64,000 bases of DNA from the IMG/VR virus record IMGVR_UViG_3300032829_000002, positions 56,083 to 120,082 of that record, one strand, 5' to 3'. The translations under genes and the position numbers were made by a program. Positions within the stretch are counted from its first letter, which is position 1, and every line of letters begins with the position of its first letter. The notes beneath the pieces are model-generated. The model was given only the letters and a program-made list of their open reading frames with translations. It searched no databases and had not been told where the DNA came from. Below are positions 26,652 to 34,092 of the stretch, one piece after another. The stretch is from a virus.

Positions 26652-27139
26652 CAGAAAGAGTCGACGACAGGACCTTCGACAGGCTCCGCGATGATCGCAG
26701 AGCCAGCCGGTGGTTGCACCGCACGAGGTTGAGTAGCAGGAGGAGTCTTCGCCGCCGGCGTTGCGGAGAAGAACTCCATGGTCGCGCGGTTGATGAGGTC
26801 TTTCTCTTCGGGCGTGAAGTCGGAGAACCGCGCCGAGTTGTTGTAGAGCGCACGTAGGAGTGAGAGCGCCTGCTCATCGTATCGATCGGGGCTCTCAGCA
26901 GCGCTTTGAAGAATGGGTTCCGGACGTCCGGAAAGCAGCTCCTCGAAGACGCCACGAGAGATCTTCTGAGCAGGTGCGAGCTGCATCAGCGCATCTTGCC
27001 GAGCGAGCTCCTGAAACGTCGGGAACTTCGGAAACGCGATGGGCTCAGGGAGCGCCTTTCGGAGCTCGTCTTGAGGGGAGGGGAGGGCGCCCTGCGGGTC
27101 CCAGGCCCCGATGCTTCCGCTGTTGTTGCTGTTGCTCAT
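26642..27139 (-). CDS. Unknown proline-rich minus-strand protein
   Basis: This 165-residue protein has an Asn/Ser/Gly-rich start, a helical core (about residues 40-120) and an Ala/Pro-rich tail. It lies between the nucleotidase and phosphatase genes in the same direction. Its first roughly 95 bases overlap another possible frame (27045-27341). No motif is recognised. Confidence 0.62.
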   Translation of the reverse strand: MSNSNNSGSIGAWDPQGALPSPQDELRKALPEPIAFPKFPTFQELARQDALMQLAPAQKISRGVFEELLSGRPEPILQSAAESPDRYDEQALSLLRALYNNSARFSDFTPEEKDLINRATMEFFSATPAAKTPPATQPRAVQPPAGSAIIAEPVEGPVVDSFWWT

Positions 27140-27341
27140 CGTTGAGCACCTCGAGGAATGCAGCGTCCAAAGACGATGCGTGGGCTAGAAAAAAGAGACG
27201 GACCACGGCGACGATCGCCTTCTCTCTCGAGATGGGACGTCGCCTTTTGCGAAGGTCGTTCTTGCGCAGAACCGCGACCAGCCTGTTGAGCTGCTGGAGC
27301 GTGTCGGAGTCGAAGTTCAGCCAGAACGCGCGTTCGTGCAT
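27045..27341 (-). CDS. Possible small basic DNA-binding protein overlapping its neighbour
   Basis: The frame gives 98 residues from ATG 27341: a helical, basic N-terminal domain (TLQQLNRLVAVLRKND, then RRRPISREKAIVAVVRLFFL) that resembles a ribbon-helix-helix or similar small regulator, followed by a Gln-run and a Pro/Arg tail that lies inside the next gene in another frame. There is no clear ribosome site. It is in frame with the 5' half of the upstream nucleotidase gene and may be read as one frame with it if that gene's frameshift is real. Confidence 0.45.
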   Translation of the reverse strand: MHERAFWLNFDSDTLQQLNRLVAVLRKNDLRKRRRPISREKAIVAVVRLFFLAHASSLDAAFLEVLNDEQQQQQRKHRGLGPAGRPPLPSRRAPKGAP

Positions 27342-27356
27342 AGCAGGAAGTATAGC

Positions 27357-27389
27357 GAGAGCGGCGGCCGTTGTGCAGCCGCCGCTCTC
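27357..27389. terminator. Strong hairpin after the nucleotidase gene
   Basis: A perfect 12-bp GC-rich stem (27357-27368 with 27378-27389) lies just past the minus-strand stop at 27395. The T-rich side (TTCTTCT) is on the plus strand. On the minus strand the tail is weak, so it may end transcripts in either direction or act as a processing hairpin. Confidence 0.5.
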
Positions 27390-27394
27390 TTCTT

Positions 27395-27974
27395 CTACTT
27401 GATTCGCAAGATCTCGTGAAGCTCCGGCCACGACGAGATGCGTCGCAGGTCCTTTCCATCCCGCTTGTTGTGCGGAGTGTCCCAGAGAAAGGCTGCACCA
27501 CTCGTGTGGTGGTCGAGCCAGTCGATGACGTGCGTGTGCCTTGTCATCGACGAAGACGTCGCCTTGGACGATGTGCTTCGATTGCGTGTGGACGACTCGG
27601 CTGGACGGAATGCCGAAGTTCTTCGCGAGCCAGAGGTCGCGTTCGTGCGCCCACGTCTCGCTGCCGATGAGCGGTGAGGTGACGATGAATAGCTCGACAC
27701 CTGCATCGAGGAGCTTCTGCACTCCTTCTTTCGCTCCTGCATAGACAGGCAGGTTCAAGCAGAACCCTGGTCTGCGCGCAACCACTCCCGCGAACTCACG
27801 GATGCCTGGTCCGTACTCGTCGAGTTGCCTGAAGATCTCCCAGTTCGGAAAGTCTTCTGGGCGCAGGTCGACGAGCTCGTTCTCTCGCAGCTCGTTGAGA
27901 ATGCCGCCGACAAAGTCGGCCAAGATGCCATCACAGTCCAGCAGCAGCCGAAGCTTTCGTTTCTTCGCAGCCAT
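27395..27974 (-). CDS. HAD-family 5'-nucleotidase-like protein with a one-base frameshift
   Basis: The protein starts at ATG 27974 and has the HAD nucleophile motif LLLDCDGILADF (D13, D15), the second motif IVTSPLIGS, and the acidic motif GDVFVDDKA. This is the pattern of deoxyribonucleotidases that remove the 5'-phosphate from dNMPs. After DDKA the frame is lost. The +1 frame continues with HVIDWLDHHTSGAAFLWDTP and ends at 27395, as expected for the family, so one base was gained or lost near 27528-27541. About 192 residues would result if repaired. It could be a real inactivated gene or a sequencing error. Confidence 0.75.
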
Positions 27975-28380
27975 GGAGCCTCCTCACGTTTTGAATCTTG
28001 GCGAGCCGGTGGTTGGTCTTCTGAACTTCTGTTTCTTGCAGCACGCGAAGTCCGAAGTCCCCGCGCTGGGCACGCGCGAACATCTCCTCCATCGTGATCA
28101 CTTCTACGGGAACGAGCCCGCCGAGAACGACGTCGAGCATATGCGCCACGGTCGTGGCCAGAGCTCCGACTCCAGCGATCTCCGCTCCCGCCTCCCGCTG
28201 CTTTTCGACGAGCGCTTTGGCGCTGTTCACTGCCTTGCAGATTCCCTCGAGGATGACGTTCGGCAGCAACCGCGGGTCTGGCCGGAGTGGCTGAATGCGG
28301 AAGGAGCCGGGTAGAAGATCCGGCTGGATGAGAAAAAGCCAGGCTGCTGTACCCCTCTTCTTCTTGCGTCGATGGTTCAT
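27931..28380 (-). CDS. Unknown minus-strand protein, first gene of the accessory block
   Basis: The 149-residue protein has a very basic start (NHRRKKKRG), a helical middle (ILEGICKAVNSAKALVEKQR) and a hydrophobic helix near residues 75-95. ATG 28380 has AAGGAGG 5 bases upstream, and an ATAAGAG element lies at 28415-28421. The longer open frame upstream has no ribosome site. It overlaps the nucleotidase start by 44 bases. No family recognised. Confidence 0.65.
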   Translation of the reverse strand: MNHRRKKKRGTAAWLFLIQPDLLPGSFRIQPLRPDPRLLPNVILEGICKAVNSAKALVEKQREAGAEIAGVGALATTVAHMLDVVLGGLVPVEVITMEEMFARAQRGDFGLRVLQETEVQKTNHRLAKIQNVRRLHGCEETKASAAAGL

Positions 28381-28414
28381 GTTGCCTCCTTGTGGAGCGC
28401 AGAGCACTCCGGGA

Positions 28415-28421
28415 CTCTTAT
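28415..28421 (-). promoter_or_regulatory. ATAAGAG promoter-like element
   Basis: Read on the minus strand the sequence is GGAATAAGAGTCCC, about 35 bases before the gene at 28380. It matches the ATAAGA element found before the cassette genes at 43-47 kb and before the sigma factor gene. A short hairpin (GGAG.GC/GCGCTCC) lies between it and the ribosome site. Confidence 0.5.
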
Positions 28422-28506
28422 TCCAGGTGTGCCTTGTTCTTGCGCGCAAGTTCGCCTCGACTGCTGGCACAAGAAACGCGAAGATATTGCTACAGTGGAG
28501 GAGCAC

Positions 28507-28890
28507 ATGCGGCACTGGGTCTACAACATCCGGGGGTCCGACCCCGATCCCATCAACCATCGGGGCATGAAGAGCTGGTTCTACTTCTACCGATGGCGGA
28601 TGGAGGAAGAAGTCTGGCTTCCCGTGCAGGAACTCGACGTCCTCGACCTGATGCCCGCGCAAGACGACGTCGTTTGGTTGGTCATGGACGGCCGGATTCT
28701 TGGGTCGTCCCCCATCCTGCGCGTGGAGGAGAGCTTTCCATCTGGTCGCTACGAGCTTTGGTACGACGCGAGGAACGTGCGAGAGCTCAAGGTTCCCAAG
28801 CCTCTTCCTTCTTACCTCTCAGGCCCTCTGCGCACCCTCTTCTCTCCAGCCGATCCGTCTGAGTGGGAGGCTCTTCTGCATGCGCCATGA
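28507..28890 (+). CDS. Unknown small protein, divergent from the accessory block
   Basis: The 127-residue protein is rich in Trp, Tyr and acidic residues (WFYFYRWRMEEEVWLPVQEL) and looks like a compact beta-sandwich or binding domain. ATG 28507 has GGAGGAG just upstream. It opens the plus-strand run that leads into the lysis genes, which suggests a lysis or virion-assembly role, but no motif confirms that. Confidence 0.68.
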   Translation: MRHWVYNIRGSDPDPINHRGMKSWFYFYRWRMEEEVWLPVQELDVLDLMPAQDDVVWLVMDGRILGSSPILRVEESFPSGRYELWYDARNVRELKVPKPLPSYLSGPLRTLFSPADPSEWEALLHAP

Positions 28891-29098
28891 CGCTCGACAC
28901 GCGCACCGCGATGGAACTGCCCGAGGACTTTTCCTGGGCACTTTCTACGGATTCGGTATCGGAATCGGCGGTACCGTTCCTGCGATCTTCGTAGCGCCAG
29001 AGAGCTCGAGCACGCGCCACGTGCTGCTCGTTCTGCTCGTCTTTCAAATCATCGCGCTGGTCGTGGTCCAGTGCGTTCACCTCTTCTCGGAGAAGTAG
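28880..29098 (+). CDS. Holin candidate (two membrane segments)
   Basis: The 72-residue protein has a short basic N-terminus and two hydrophobic segments (about residues 15-38 and 46-67), ending in a short charged tail. Size, topology and position immediately before the endolysin gene are those of a class II-type holin that makes inner-membrane lesions at lysis. GGGAGG lies 9 bases before the ATG at 28880. The assignment is by position and topology only. Confidence 0.62.
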   Translation: MRHDARHAHRDGTARGLFLGTFYGFGIGIGGTVPAIFVAPESSSTRHVLLVLLVFQIIALVVVQCVHLFSEK

Positions 29099-29100
29099 CC

Positions 29101-29829
29101 ATGAGCATCAAGGTTTCCGATCGACTGACCCCGGTGACGCCCCTTCAGTTTCTTCAAGGACTGGCGCAGAGCTGGGTCAACCTCTTCACGCTTCCTGCCA
29201 CGAAAGAGCAGCTCCTCGTGCTGATGGCGCAGTCCGCCCTCGAGACAGGACGATGGCGGTACATCCACACGTACAACTTCGGCAACTCCAAGAGCACCGA
29301 CGGCGACGGAAGGGACTACTGCTACTTCGCGTGCTGGGAAGTCTTCTCGAACGCGGTGGCCGCTGCGTACGTCGCAGCGTCCAAGCCCGGCGCCGAAGCG
29401 CGCATCACCGAGACGCACTCGGATGGCACGTCGACTGTCTGGTTCTACCCGGAGCACCCTGCTTGCCGCTTCCGCGCGTTCCAGGTGCTCAACGCCGATG
29501 GCACCATCGACGAATGGTCGAGCCTCGTACTGGGTATGACGGACTATCTCGGGATGCTGCGCAAGCGATTCAATCAATGCTGGAGCGCGGTGCTCTCCGG
29601 CGATCCCGTCAACTTCGTCAAGGCCCTCAAGGCGCAGGGGTACTTCACCGCCCCTTTGCAAGGGTACATCGACAACGAGGTCGCGCTCTTCAAGGAGTTC
29701 GGACACCTCAACGTCGACTACAACGCGCTCCCCGTGATTCCGGACGACAAGCGTAAGCTCATCACCGACTTCAGCGCGGTGGTCGCTCAGGAGTACCTCG
29801 CGGACATCCAGGAGCTCGAACAGACGTAA
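29101..29829 (+). CDS. Endolysin (lysozyme-like/glycosidase)
   Basis: The 242-residue protein degrades peptidoglycan at lysis. It has the lysozyme-superfamily pattern ALETGRW (catalytic E48) followed by YNFGNSK at 58-64, and the conserved FRAFQVLNADG region. No signal peptide is seen, so export would depend on the holin just upstream. ATG 29101 has GGAGAAG upstream. The C-terminal helical part (about 190-242) is extra and could bind the wall. Confidence 0.82.
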   Translation: MSIKVSDRLTPVTPLQFLQGLAQSWVNLFTLPATKEQLLVLMAQSALETGRWRYIHTYNFGNSKSTDGDGRDYCYFACWEVFSNAVAAAYVAASKPGAEARITETHSDGTSTVWFYPEHPACRFRAFQVLNADGTIDEWSSLVLGMTDYLGMLRKRFNQCWSAVLSGDPVNFVKALKAQGYFTAPLQGYIDNEVALFKEFGHLNVDYNALPVIPDDKRKLITDFSAVVAQEYLADIQELEQT

Positions 29830-29995
29830 CGGCGTCAGGGTGCGACCTTCTTCAAAAGAAGAGCATCAAGACGGTAGACAAGAACGAGAAGATGCTTTAC
29901 ATCCGGAAGAGCGCCTGAACCGGGGACAAGAAGAAGACCGCGGCATGTCAGGCCGCGGCAATGGCTGCTGTCAGCAGATAGGAGTTTTCGCGTCC

Positions 29996-30337
29996 ATGAA
30001 CTCTCACGAAAGGATTGTCCTCAAGTCGCTACCGTTCGCGGAAGGAGATCGACGTTGGGCGGGCACCGTCGAAGTCGTGCACCGTACGACAACCTTCGAG
30101 GACGGTTCCAAGCGGGAGTTCATCGATCTTCAGCTCCACATCGGGGAGCGCTTCTTCGGCATCCCTACGAGAAAGATCGAAGAGCTGGTCTCCGCCATTC
30201 GCGCGGGTGCGGAGATGGCTGAAGAGGAGGTTCGAAAGCTTCCTCCTCCGCCGCGCAACGAGTCACGGCCTCACGATCGTGGTGATCGTGGGGACCGAGG
30301 ACGTCGTCGCAACGACGACGGCTATCGCAGAAAGTGA
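29996..30337 (+). CDS. Small protein with charged disordered tail
   Basis: The 113-residue protein has a beta-rich domain (about residues 5-75) and an Arg/Asp/Gly-rich tail (repeats of DRGDRG). ATG 29996 has GGAG about 12 bases upstream. The 166 bases between the endolysin stop and this ATG hold a GC-rich 7-bp hairpin (29938-29958) without a T tract and no convincing gene. The tail resembles RNA/DNA-binding tails, but no family is known. Confidence 0.66.
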   Translation: MNSHERIVLKSLPFAEGDRRWAGTVEVVHRTTTFEDGSKREFIDLQLHIGERFFGIPTRKIEELVSAIRAGAEMAEEEVRKLPPPPRNESRPHDRGDRGDRGRRRNDDGYRRK

Positions 30338-30347
30338 AGGAAAGAAC

Positions 30348-30536
30348 ATGAGCTACGAGATGGTCACCCTGGACGTGTACAAGAAGAAGCTGAAGAGCGG
30401 CGCGTACGTCAGCCTCACCGGCGCCAAGCGCGCGCTCGGTCGCGTCCAGAAGATGAGCGCGGCGGACAAGGCGGCGGCGGTCAAGGCGGCCGAGCGTCAC
30501 TTCGGCGCGAGCAAGAAGCCCGGCAAGAAGGGCTGA
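30348..30536 (+). CDS. Small lysine-rich protein, paralogous to the next gene's N-terminus
   Basis: The 62-residue protein has a short helical domain (YKKKLKSGAY, GAKRALGR, KAAERHFG) and a basic Lys/Gly tail. The following gene begins with the same arrangement (FLERLSAGKY, ARKALGR, MFVARYF), so the two are tandem relatives. AAGGAAAGAAC precedes the ATG. A nucleic-acid-binding role is plausible from the charge. Confidence 0.7.
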   Translation: MSYEMVTLDVYKKKLKSGAYVSLTGAKRALGRVQKMSAADKAAAVKAAERHFGASKKPGKKG

Positions 30537-30540
30537 TCCC

Positions 30541-31335
30541 ATGCCGACCAGCCCTGTTACCCCTCAGAAGTTCCTCGAGCGCCTGTCCGCTGGGAAGTAC
30601 AACACCGAGGCCAACGCAAGAAAGGCACTCGGACGCGCGGGTACTCGCTGGAACAAGGAAACGCAGGACCGAGCATACATGTTCGTTGCCAGGTACTTCC
30701 GCAAGGGGTCTGAGGCGCTGCCCGAGGCATTCTGGCCCGGTGTGGAGCACTCTCAGGTTGCTGCGTCGGGTGGGAAGAAGGGTAAGAAGTCGAAGAAGAA
30801 GAGCGGCGCGGCGGGTGACCCCACTTCGCCGCCTTCCTCTTGGGCGGTGTCCTCGCTTGCAGAAGAGGTGGACACAGAGCTCCGCACGGCGTACGCCGAG
30901 GAGCTCTTTGGTCCTGACGGGAAGGCGACGGTCGAGTACTTGCACTCGGTCGTCTCCTTGCACAAGAACGTGATCGAGTGCTTCGACAAAGCGAAGAATG
31001 TCGATGAGAACGTCGATACGAGTGAGGTGCAGGGCGTCATCAACAGCCTCAGTCAAGTGGCTGCGCTGGTGACGCAAGAAGCCCAGCGCGGAATGGGCGT
31101 CATGCTCAAGCACCTTCCGTCGACGCGTACGCCGGTCAACAACGGCGTCATCGTTCAGGCACTCGTCGTCTCCGAGGAGCCGGTCGAACAGACCTCTCCA
31201 GAGGCAGCGTCAGCTCCCGCAACGAACATCCCTTCTGCCTTCCAGATGGTCACTCCGGCGGAGGAGGTGTCGGAGCGTGAGCGCGCTTCCTTCGCGCGGG
31301 CACGTCCGCCCTTCATGAAGCCGGTCGATCGCTAG
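30541..31335 (+). CDS. Two-domain protein with lysine-rich linker (paralogue of preceding gene)
   Basis: The 264-residue protein has an N-terminal domain (1-60) like the whole preceding protein, then a run of lysines and glycines (GGKKGKKSKKKSG), then a helical C-terminal domain and a Pro/Glu tail. The histone-like linker suggests DNA or RNA contact. It starts 4 bases after the previous stop. It is convergent with the minus gene ending at 31313 and overlaps it by 23 bases. Confidence 0.7.
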   Translation: MPTSPVTPQKFLERLSAGKYNTEANARKALGRAGTRWNKETQDRAYMFVARYFRKGSEALPEAFWPGVEHSQVAASGGKKGKKSKKKSGAAGDPTSPPSSWAVSSLAEEVDTELRTAYAEELFGPDGKATVEYLHSVVSLHKNVIECFDKAKNVDENVDTSEVQGVINSLSQVAALVTQEAQRGMGVMLKHLPSTRTPVNNGVIVQALVVSEEPVEQTSPEAASAPATNIPSAFQMVTPAEEVSERERASFARARPPFMKPVDR

Positions 31336-31756
31336 TGCTCCAGAGCAGGCCCGTTGTCTCGACGTTGTCGGTGACGACGGGTCTGCTCAGCACTTCCAGG
31401 TCGCCGTGCCTCTCTTTTTTTAGCCTCCAGGTTCGGGTGCCCATCGGGGATTCGTACAGCACCTTGAGGCCCTCGACGTGGCGGTCGATCAGCAGAAGTG
31501 CGAACGCCTGCGTCTTCGATACGAGCTGCGAGAGCAGGTCGTCCCACGCTTCTCGGTTATTCGGAAGTTGCAGGAAGACGCGGTCGTTGATCGGAACCCC
31601 GCGGTCGTCGGTGACTTCGCTGCCGACCCACGTCATGGCGAAAGCGAGCTCGACGCCCGTGTGCGTTGTGCGCCGCAACTGATCGACGAGAAGGTCGCAT
31701 ACACGAAGAAGCTCTTCGTTGATGGCCTGATCGCTGAGGTCGATAGTTCTACGCAT
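31313..31756 (-). CDS. Unknown minus-strand protein
   Basis: The 147-residue protein has helices in its first half (NEELLRVCDLLVDQLRR) and beta strands in the second. The start at ATG 31756 is preferred to the in-frame ATG at 31792 because the latter lies inside the divergent gene at 31777. The ribosome site is weak. It is a single minus gene within a plus operon, like the accessory insertions elsewhere. No motif recognised. Confidence 0.6.
   Translation of the reverse strand: MRRTIDLSDQAINEELLRVCDLLVDQLRRTTHTGVELAFAMTWVGSEVTDDRGVPINDRVFLQLPNNREAWDDLLSQLVSKTQAFALLLIDRHVEGLKVLYESPMGTRTWRLKKERHGDLEVLSRPVVTDNVETTGLLWSTSDRPAS
31343..31388. repeat. Inverted repeat between convergent genes
   Basis: A 12-bp stem (31343-31354 with 31377-31388, one G-U pair) spans the 3' end of the minus gene just after the plus stop. 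There is no T tract on either side, so this may be a transcript barrier or RNA stabiliser rather than a classic terminator. Confidence 0.45.
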
Positions 31757-31776
31757 CGGTGTAGAATGTCCTGAAG

Positions 31777-32076
31777 ATGAATCCGGTCGCAAGAGAATTG
31801 AGGCCGCTGCTTTCCTCCCTCGAGGGATGGATACCGACCATTCGCCGGTCGACCTACTCCGACAACGTGACCGTGTCCCTTGTCGACGAGGGCATTCAAG
31901 TCGTGGTGAGCTGGAGCTACAAGGGCGGGGGCGAGTGGCGACACCTCTTTACCAACGAGGAGCTGCTGGGACATACTTCGACGCTGCGCCCGCCCAGCAC
32001 GTGGATGGGACATCGACGAATGTGCGGCCTCTCTCGACAGATCATCTACAGCGTTCTTTCGCAGCGCGGGGCCTAG
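31777..32076 (+). CDS. Unknown small protein
   Basis: The 99-residue protein is mixed alpha/beta with a run of beta strands (VTVSLVDEGIQVVVSWSYKGG). The ATG at 31777 is divergent from the minus gene and only 20 bases from its start; a TAGAAT sequence in the gap could be a -10 element. No family is recognised. Confidence 0.6.
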   Translation: MNPVARELRPLLSSLEGWIPTIRRSTYSDNVTVSLVDEGIQVVVSWSYKGGGEWRHLFTNEELLGHTSTLRPPSTWMGHRRMCGLSRQIIYSVLSQRGA

Positions 32077-32085
32077 GAGAAGAAC

Positions 32086-32478
32086 ATGGCGGACGTCCCC
32101 TCGAACTTCACGTTGACCATCGAGCAGTACCAGGCGCTGGTCGCTCTCGCGCGCGCAGGCACGACATCCGACGACCAGCGACGACAGCTCGAGCAGTTCT
32201 TGGTCGAGATCGAGAAGACCAACGGGGTGACGCGCTACTTGCTCTGGGTGCAGTGGCAGGAGCTCGAGCAAGCATTGCCCCCCACGGCCAAGTTCCCTGA
32301 AGTCTGGCCTCCCGAGCTTCGTCAGCTCATTCAGCAAATCAACCGTCCGATCTCCCTCTCTGACGTGAACGCAGTTCTCGCGGCGAGCGCGAAGAAGCCG
32401 ACCAACGTCTTGGTCACTCCCGATCCTGCCGCGGTGGTCGGTTGGACGCCCCTCGCTTTGTACTTTCCGGGTGGGTGA
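32086..32478 (+). CDS. Unknown helical protein
   Basis: The 130-residue, mostly helical protein is acidic and Gln/Leu-rich (DDQRRQLEQFLVEIEKTNG) with a Trp-rich region (LLWVQWQEL). AGGAG precedes the ATG; the stop overlaps the next ATG by one base. It is probably part of the small-gene operon that precedes the chaperone. No family recognised. Confidence 0.66.
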   Translation: MADVPSNFTLTIEQYQALVALARAGTTSDDQRRQLEQFLVEIEKTNGVTRYLLWVQWQELEQALPPTAKFPEVWPPELRQLIQQINRPISLSDVNAVLAASAKKPTNVLVTPDPAAVVGWTPLALYFPGG

Positions 32479-32837
32479 TGAAGAAGTTCCTTGCGGTCGA
32501 CGGCGCGTTGCTCGTGACACCCGAGATGCCCGTGATCAACACCCTTTACGAGCTGGCGTTGAAGTACGACGTCCAGACGCAGCTCGTGAAGAAGGAGTCC
32601 GGGCTCTCGTTGGTTGTCGGGGAGGACACGCTGGGCGTCGGAGAAGAAGGCAACTTCTGCGAGTTCTTGGCCTCTATCGGACGCGCGGTTCCGGGCAAGG
32701 TCGTAGGCGAGCTCGAAGTGTGGTGGCCCATGGCACTGGAGTCCGGCCCTCAGTGGTGGACGCTGAACGAAGCCGGGCAGCTCTTCGTCACCGAGAGCGA
32801 GATCGTGCGCGGCGAGCCTGCGTTGTACGGAGGCTGA
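32478..32837 (+). CDS. Unknown small beta-rich protein
   Basis: The 119-residue protein is mainly beta strands with acidic loops (GLSLVVGEDTLGVGEEG) and a WWPM element. The ATG at 32478 overlaps the previous TGA, and the next start is 1 base past its stop. No domain is recognised. Confidence 0.64.
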   Translation: MKKFLAVDGALLVTPEMPVINTLYELALKYDVQTQLVKKESGLSLVVGEDTLGVGEEGNFCEFLASIGRAVPGKVVGELEVWWPMALESGPQWWTLNEAGQLFVTESEIVRGEPALYGG

Positions 32838-32838
32838 C

Positions 32839-33072
32839 GTGGCGCTCTGCACCGTGGGAATCGAAACGAAGACCGGAGGCCGCTACTCGTTTCCGGACAT
32901 GGAGCGCAGCGAGGTCTTCAAGGTTCTCGGTCCGCAGCTTCTCCGCGCCAACGACATGGTGCTAGTGAATGTGAGTGGCGCGTGCCTGACGTTGCCTACC
33001 CGTATCATTCGCATCATCGCTATCGACGACGAGGTCACATGGAGAGCAACGCAGGAAGACTCGACCCCCTAG
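32839..33072 (+). CDS. Unknown small protein
   Basis: The 77-residue beta-strand-rich protein has a GTG start at 32839 with GGAGGC a few bases upstream. It overlaps the next gene's start by 34 bases. No motif is recognised; the compact size and position suggest a virion-assembly accessory protein. Confidence 0.6.
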   Translation: MALCTVGIETKTGGRYSFPDMERSEVFKVLGPQLLRANDMVLVNVSGACLTLPTRIIRIIAIDDEVTWRATQEDSTP

Positions 33073-33374
33073 CCCCGCTGCCTTGCATGAACTGCAAGAC
33101 GCCGGTGAAGCACGACGCAGCGAAGCTCTTTCAAGGAGTCTTCGTTTGCGGCGGTTGCCACGAGATTGCAACGCGTGCCTTCACGCGTCTCGAGCGAGAG
33201 CTGAAGATGATGCTCACGCTCGCGAGCGAAACGATCCGGTTGGCGTTGATCGAAGGACGTCTTCAGCTCGGACCTGCCGAGAGTGGAGACATTCCGAAGT
33301 CCGAGTTGATGCGCTCCCTCATCGAGCTCGCAGAGAAGCGTCAGAAGAAAGACGTCAAGGAGGTGCCCCCGTGA
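33039..33374 (+). CDS. Zinc-ribbon protein
   Basis: The 111-residue protein has a four-cysteine zinc ribbon (CMNC near residue 15, CGGC near 35) and a long helical C-terminal part (LERELKMMLTLASETIRL). ATG 33039 is preferred over the longer frame because of the GAGG upstream and the absence of a ribosome site before the longer start. It is translationally coupled to the next gene. It belongs to a set of small zinc-ribbon proteins between 33 and 44 kb. Confidence 0.68.
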   Translation: MESNAGRLDPLAPLPCMNCKTPVKHDAAKLFQGVFVCGGCHEIATRAFTRLERELKMMLTLASETIRLALIEGRLQLGPAESGDIPKSELMRSLIELAEKRQKKDVKEVPP

Positions 33375-33625
33375 AAGTTGCCAAGAACCCGATCTTCGCG
33401 CAGTTCGAAGCGCGCTGCACGTTCGAGGACTGTAAGGGTCGCATCATCTTCGACGAAGCACACTCGGCCGGTCTGAAGATCGGCGACAAGCTTCAGTTCC
33501 AGTCCAGCAACCCCGTGTACGGAAGGTGTCCCCTATGCAAGAGGCACATGATGCAGATCACGAAGGCGCCCGAGTCGCCGAAGCCCAAGCCGCCCGTCGG
33601 CTTCACCAAAATCCCGACCGAGTGA
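33371..33625 (+). CDS. Zinc-finger protein
   Basis: The 84-residue protein has C-x4-C (CTFEDC) and CPLC, spaced as a ribbon, and a Pro/Lys-rich tail. The start is GTG 33371, with AAGGAGG about 6 bases upstream and a GTGA overlap with the preceding stop. Its role is unknown; a nucleic acid or protein contact in assembly is plausible. Confidence 0.66.
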   Translation: MKVAKNPIFAQFEARCTFEDCKGRIIFDEAHSAGLKIGDKLQFQSSNPVYGRCPLCKRHMMQITKAPESPKPKPPVGFTKIPTE

Positions 33626-34017
33626 TTCGAGCTCGTCTCGAGGGGTGGGAGGCGGATGTCGGCTGCGCTGTGGGTCTCGACGTTCAGCCAGTCGTGACTT
33701 CGACGCCGCACGGGGACATCAAGTGGGTTCGGATCTACATTCCGAAGCTGCGCCTGTACAACAGCGCGCACATGTACCTGATTCAGGGCATGCCGATCAC
33801 TCAGCTCTTGATGTCGATGTCCCTCGAGGACAACTACGACCTGAAGATTCCGGGGCCGCTTCTCTACGTCGGCGGATTCCCTTCCGAGATGTGGGAAGTG
33901 CCCTTCTGCTACCGGGGCTTGACCGTCGGGCGTGCGCTGGAAGCGCCGGAGAAGCTTACCACCTCCGAGCTCCTTCTCGCGCTCTTCAACGACGAGATGG
34001 CACGTCGAAAGAAGTGA
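33622..34017 (+). CDS. Unknown alpha/beta protein ending the operon
   Basis: The 131-residue protein mixes strands and helices (DIKWVRIYIPKLRLYN; TSELLLALFNDEMARR). GTG 33622 overlaps the previous stop (GTGA) without its own ribosome site, so translation is coupled. A strong terminator follows at once. No family is recognised. Confidence 0.62.
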   Translation: MIRARLEGWEADVGCAVGLDVQPVVTSTPHGDIKWVRIYIPKLRLYNSAHMYLIQGMPITQLLMSMSLEDNYDLKIPGPLLYVGGFPSEMWEVPFCYRGLTVGRALEAPEKLTTSELLLALFNDEMARRKK

Positions 34018-34020
34018 TCG

Positions 34021-34050
34021 AAGAGACGACTTGACGTCGTCTCTTTTTCT
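34021..34050 (+). terminator. Rho-independent terminator
   Basis: A perfect 10-bp stem (34021-34030 with 34036-34045) with a five-base loop is followed by TTTTCT. It separates the small-gene run from the chaperone operon that begins at 34093. Confidence 0.85.
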
Positions 34051-34092
34051 GTCCATCCTGCACACACGTTGTACACACGCTTCTGAGGTTCC

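Noticed and set aside
29938-29958. Seven-bp GC-rich hairpin in the gap after the endolysin gene
   Set aside because: No T tract follows and no regulatory role can be inferred; it is mentioned only to describe the gap.
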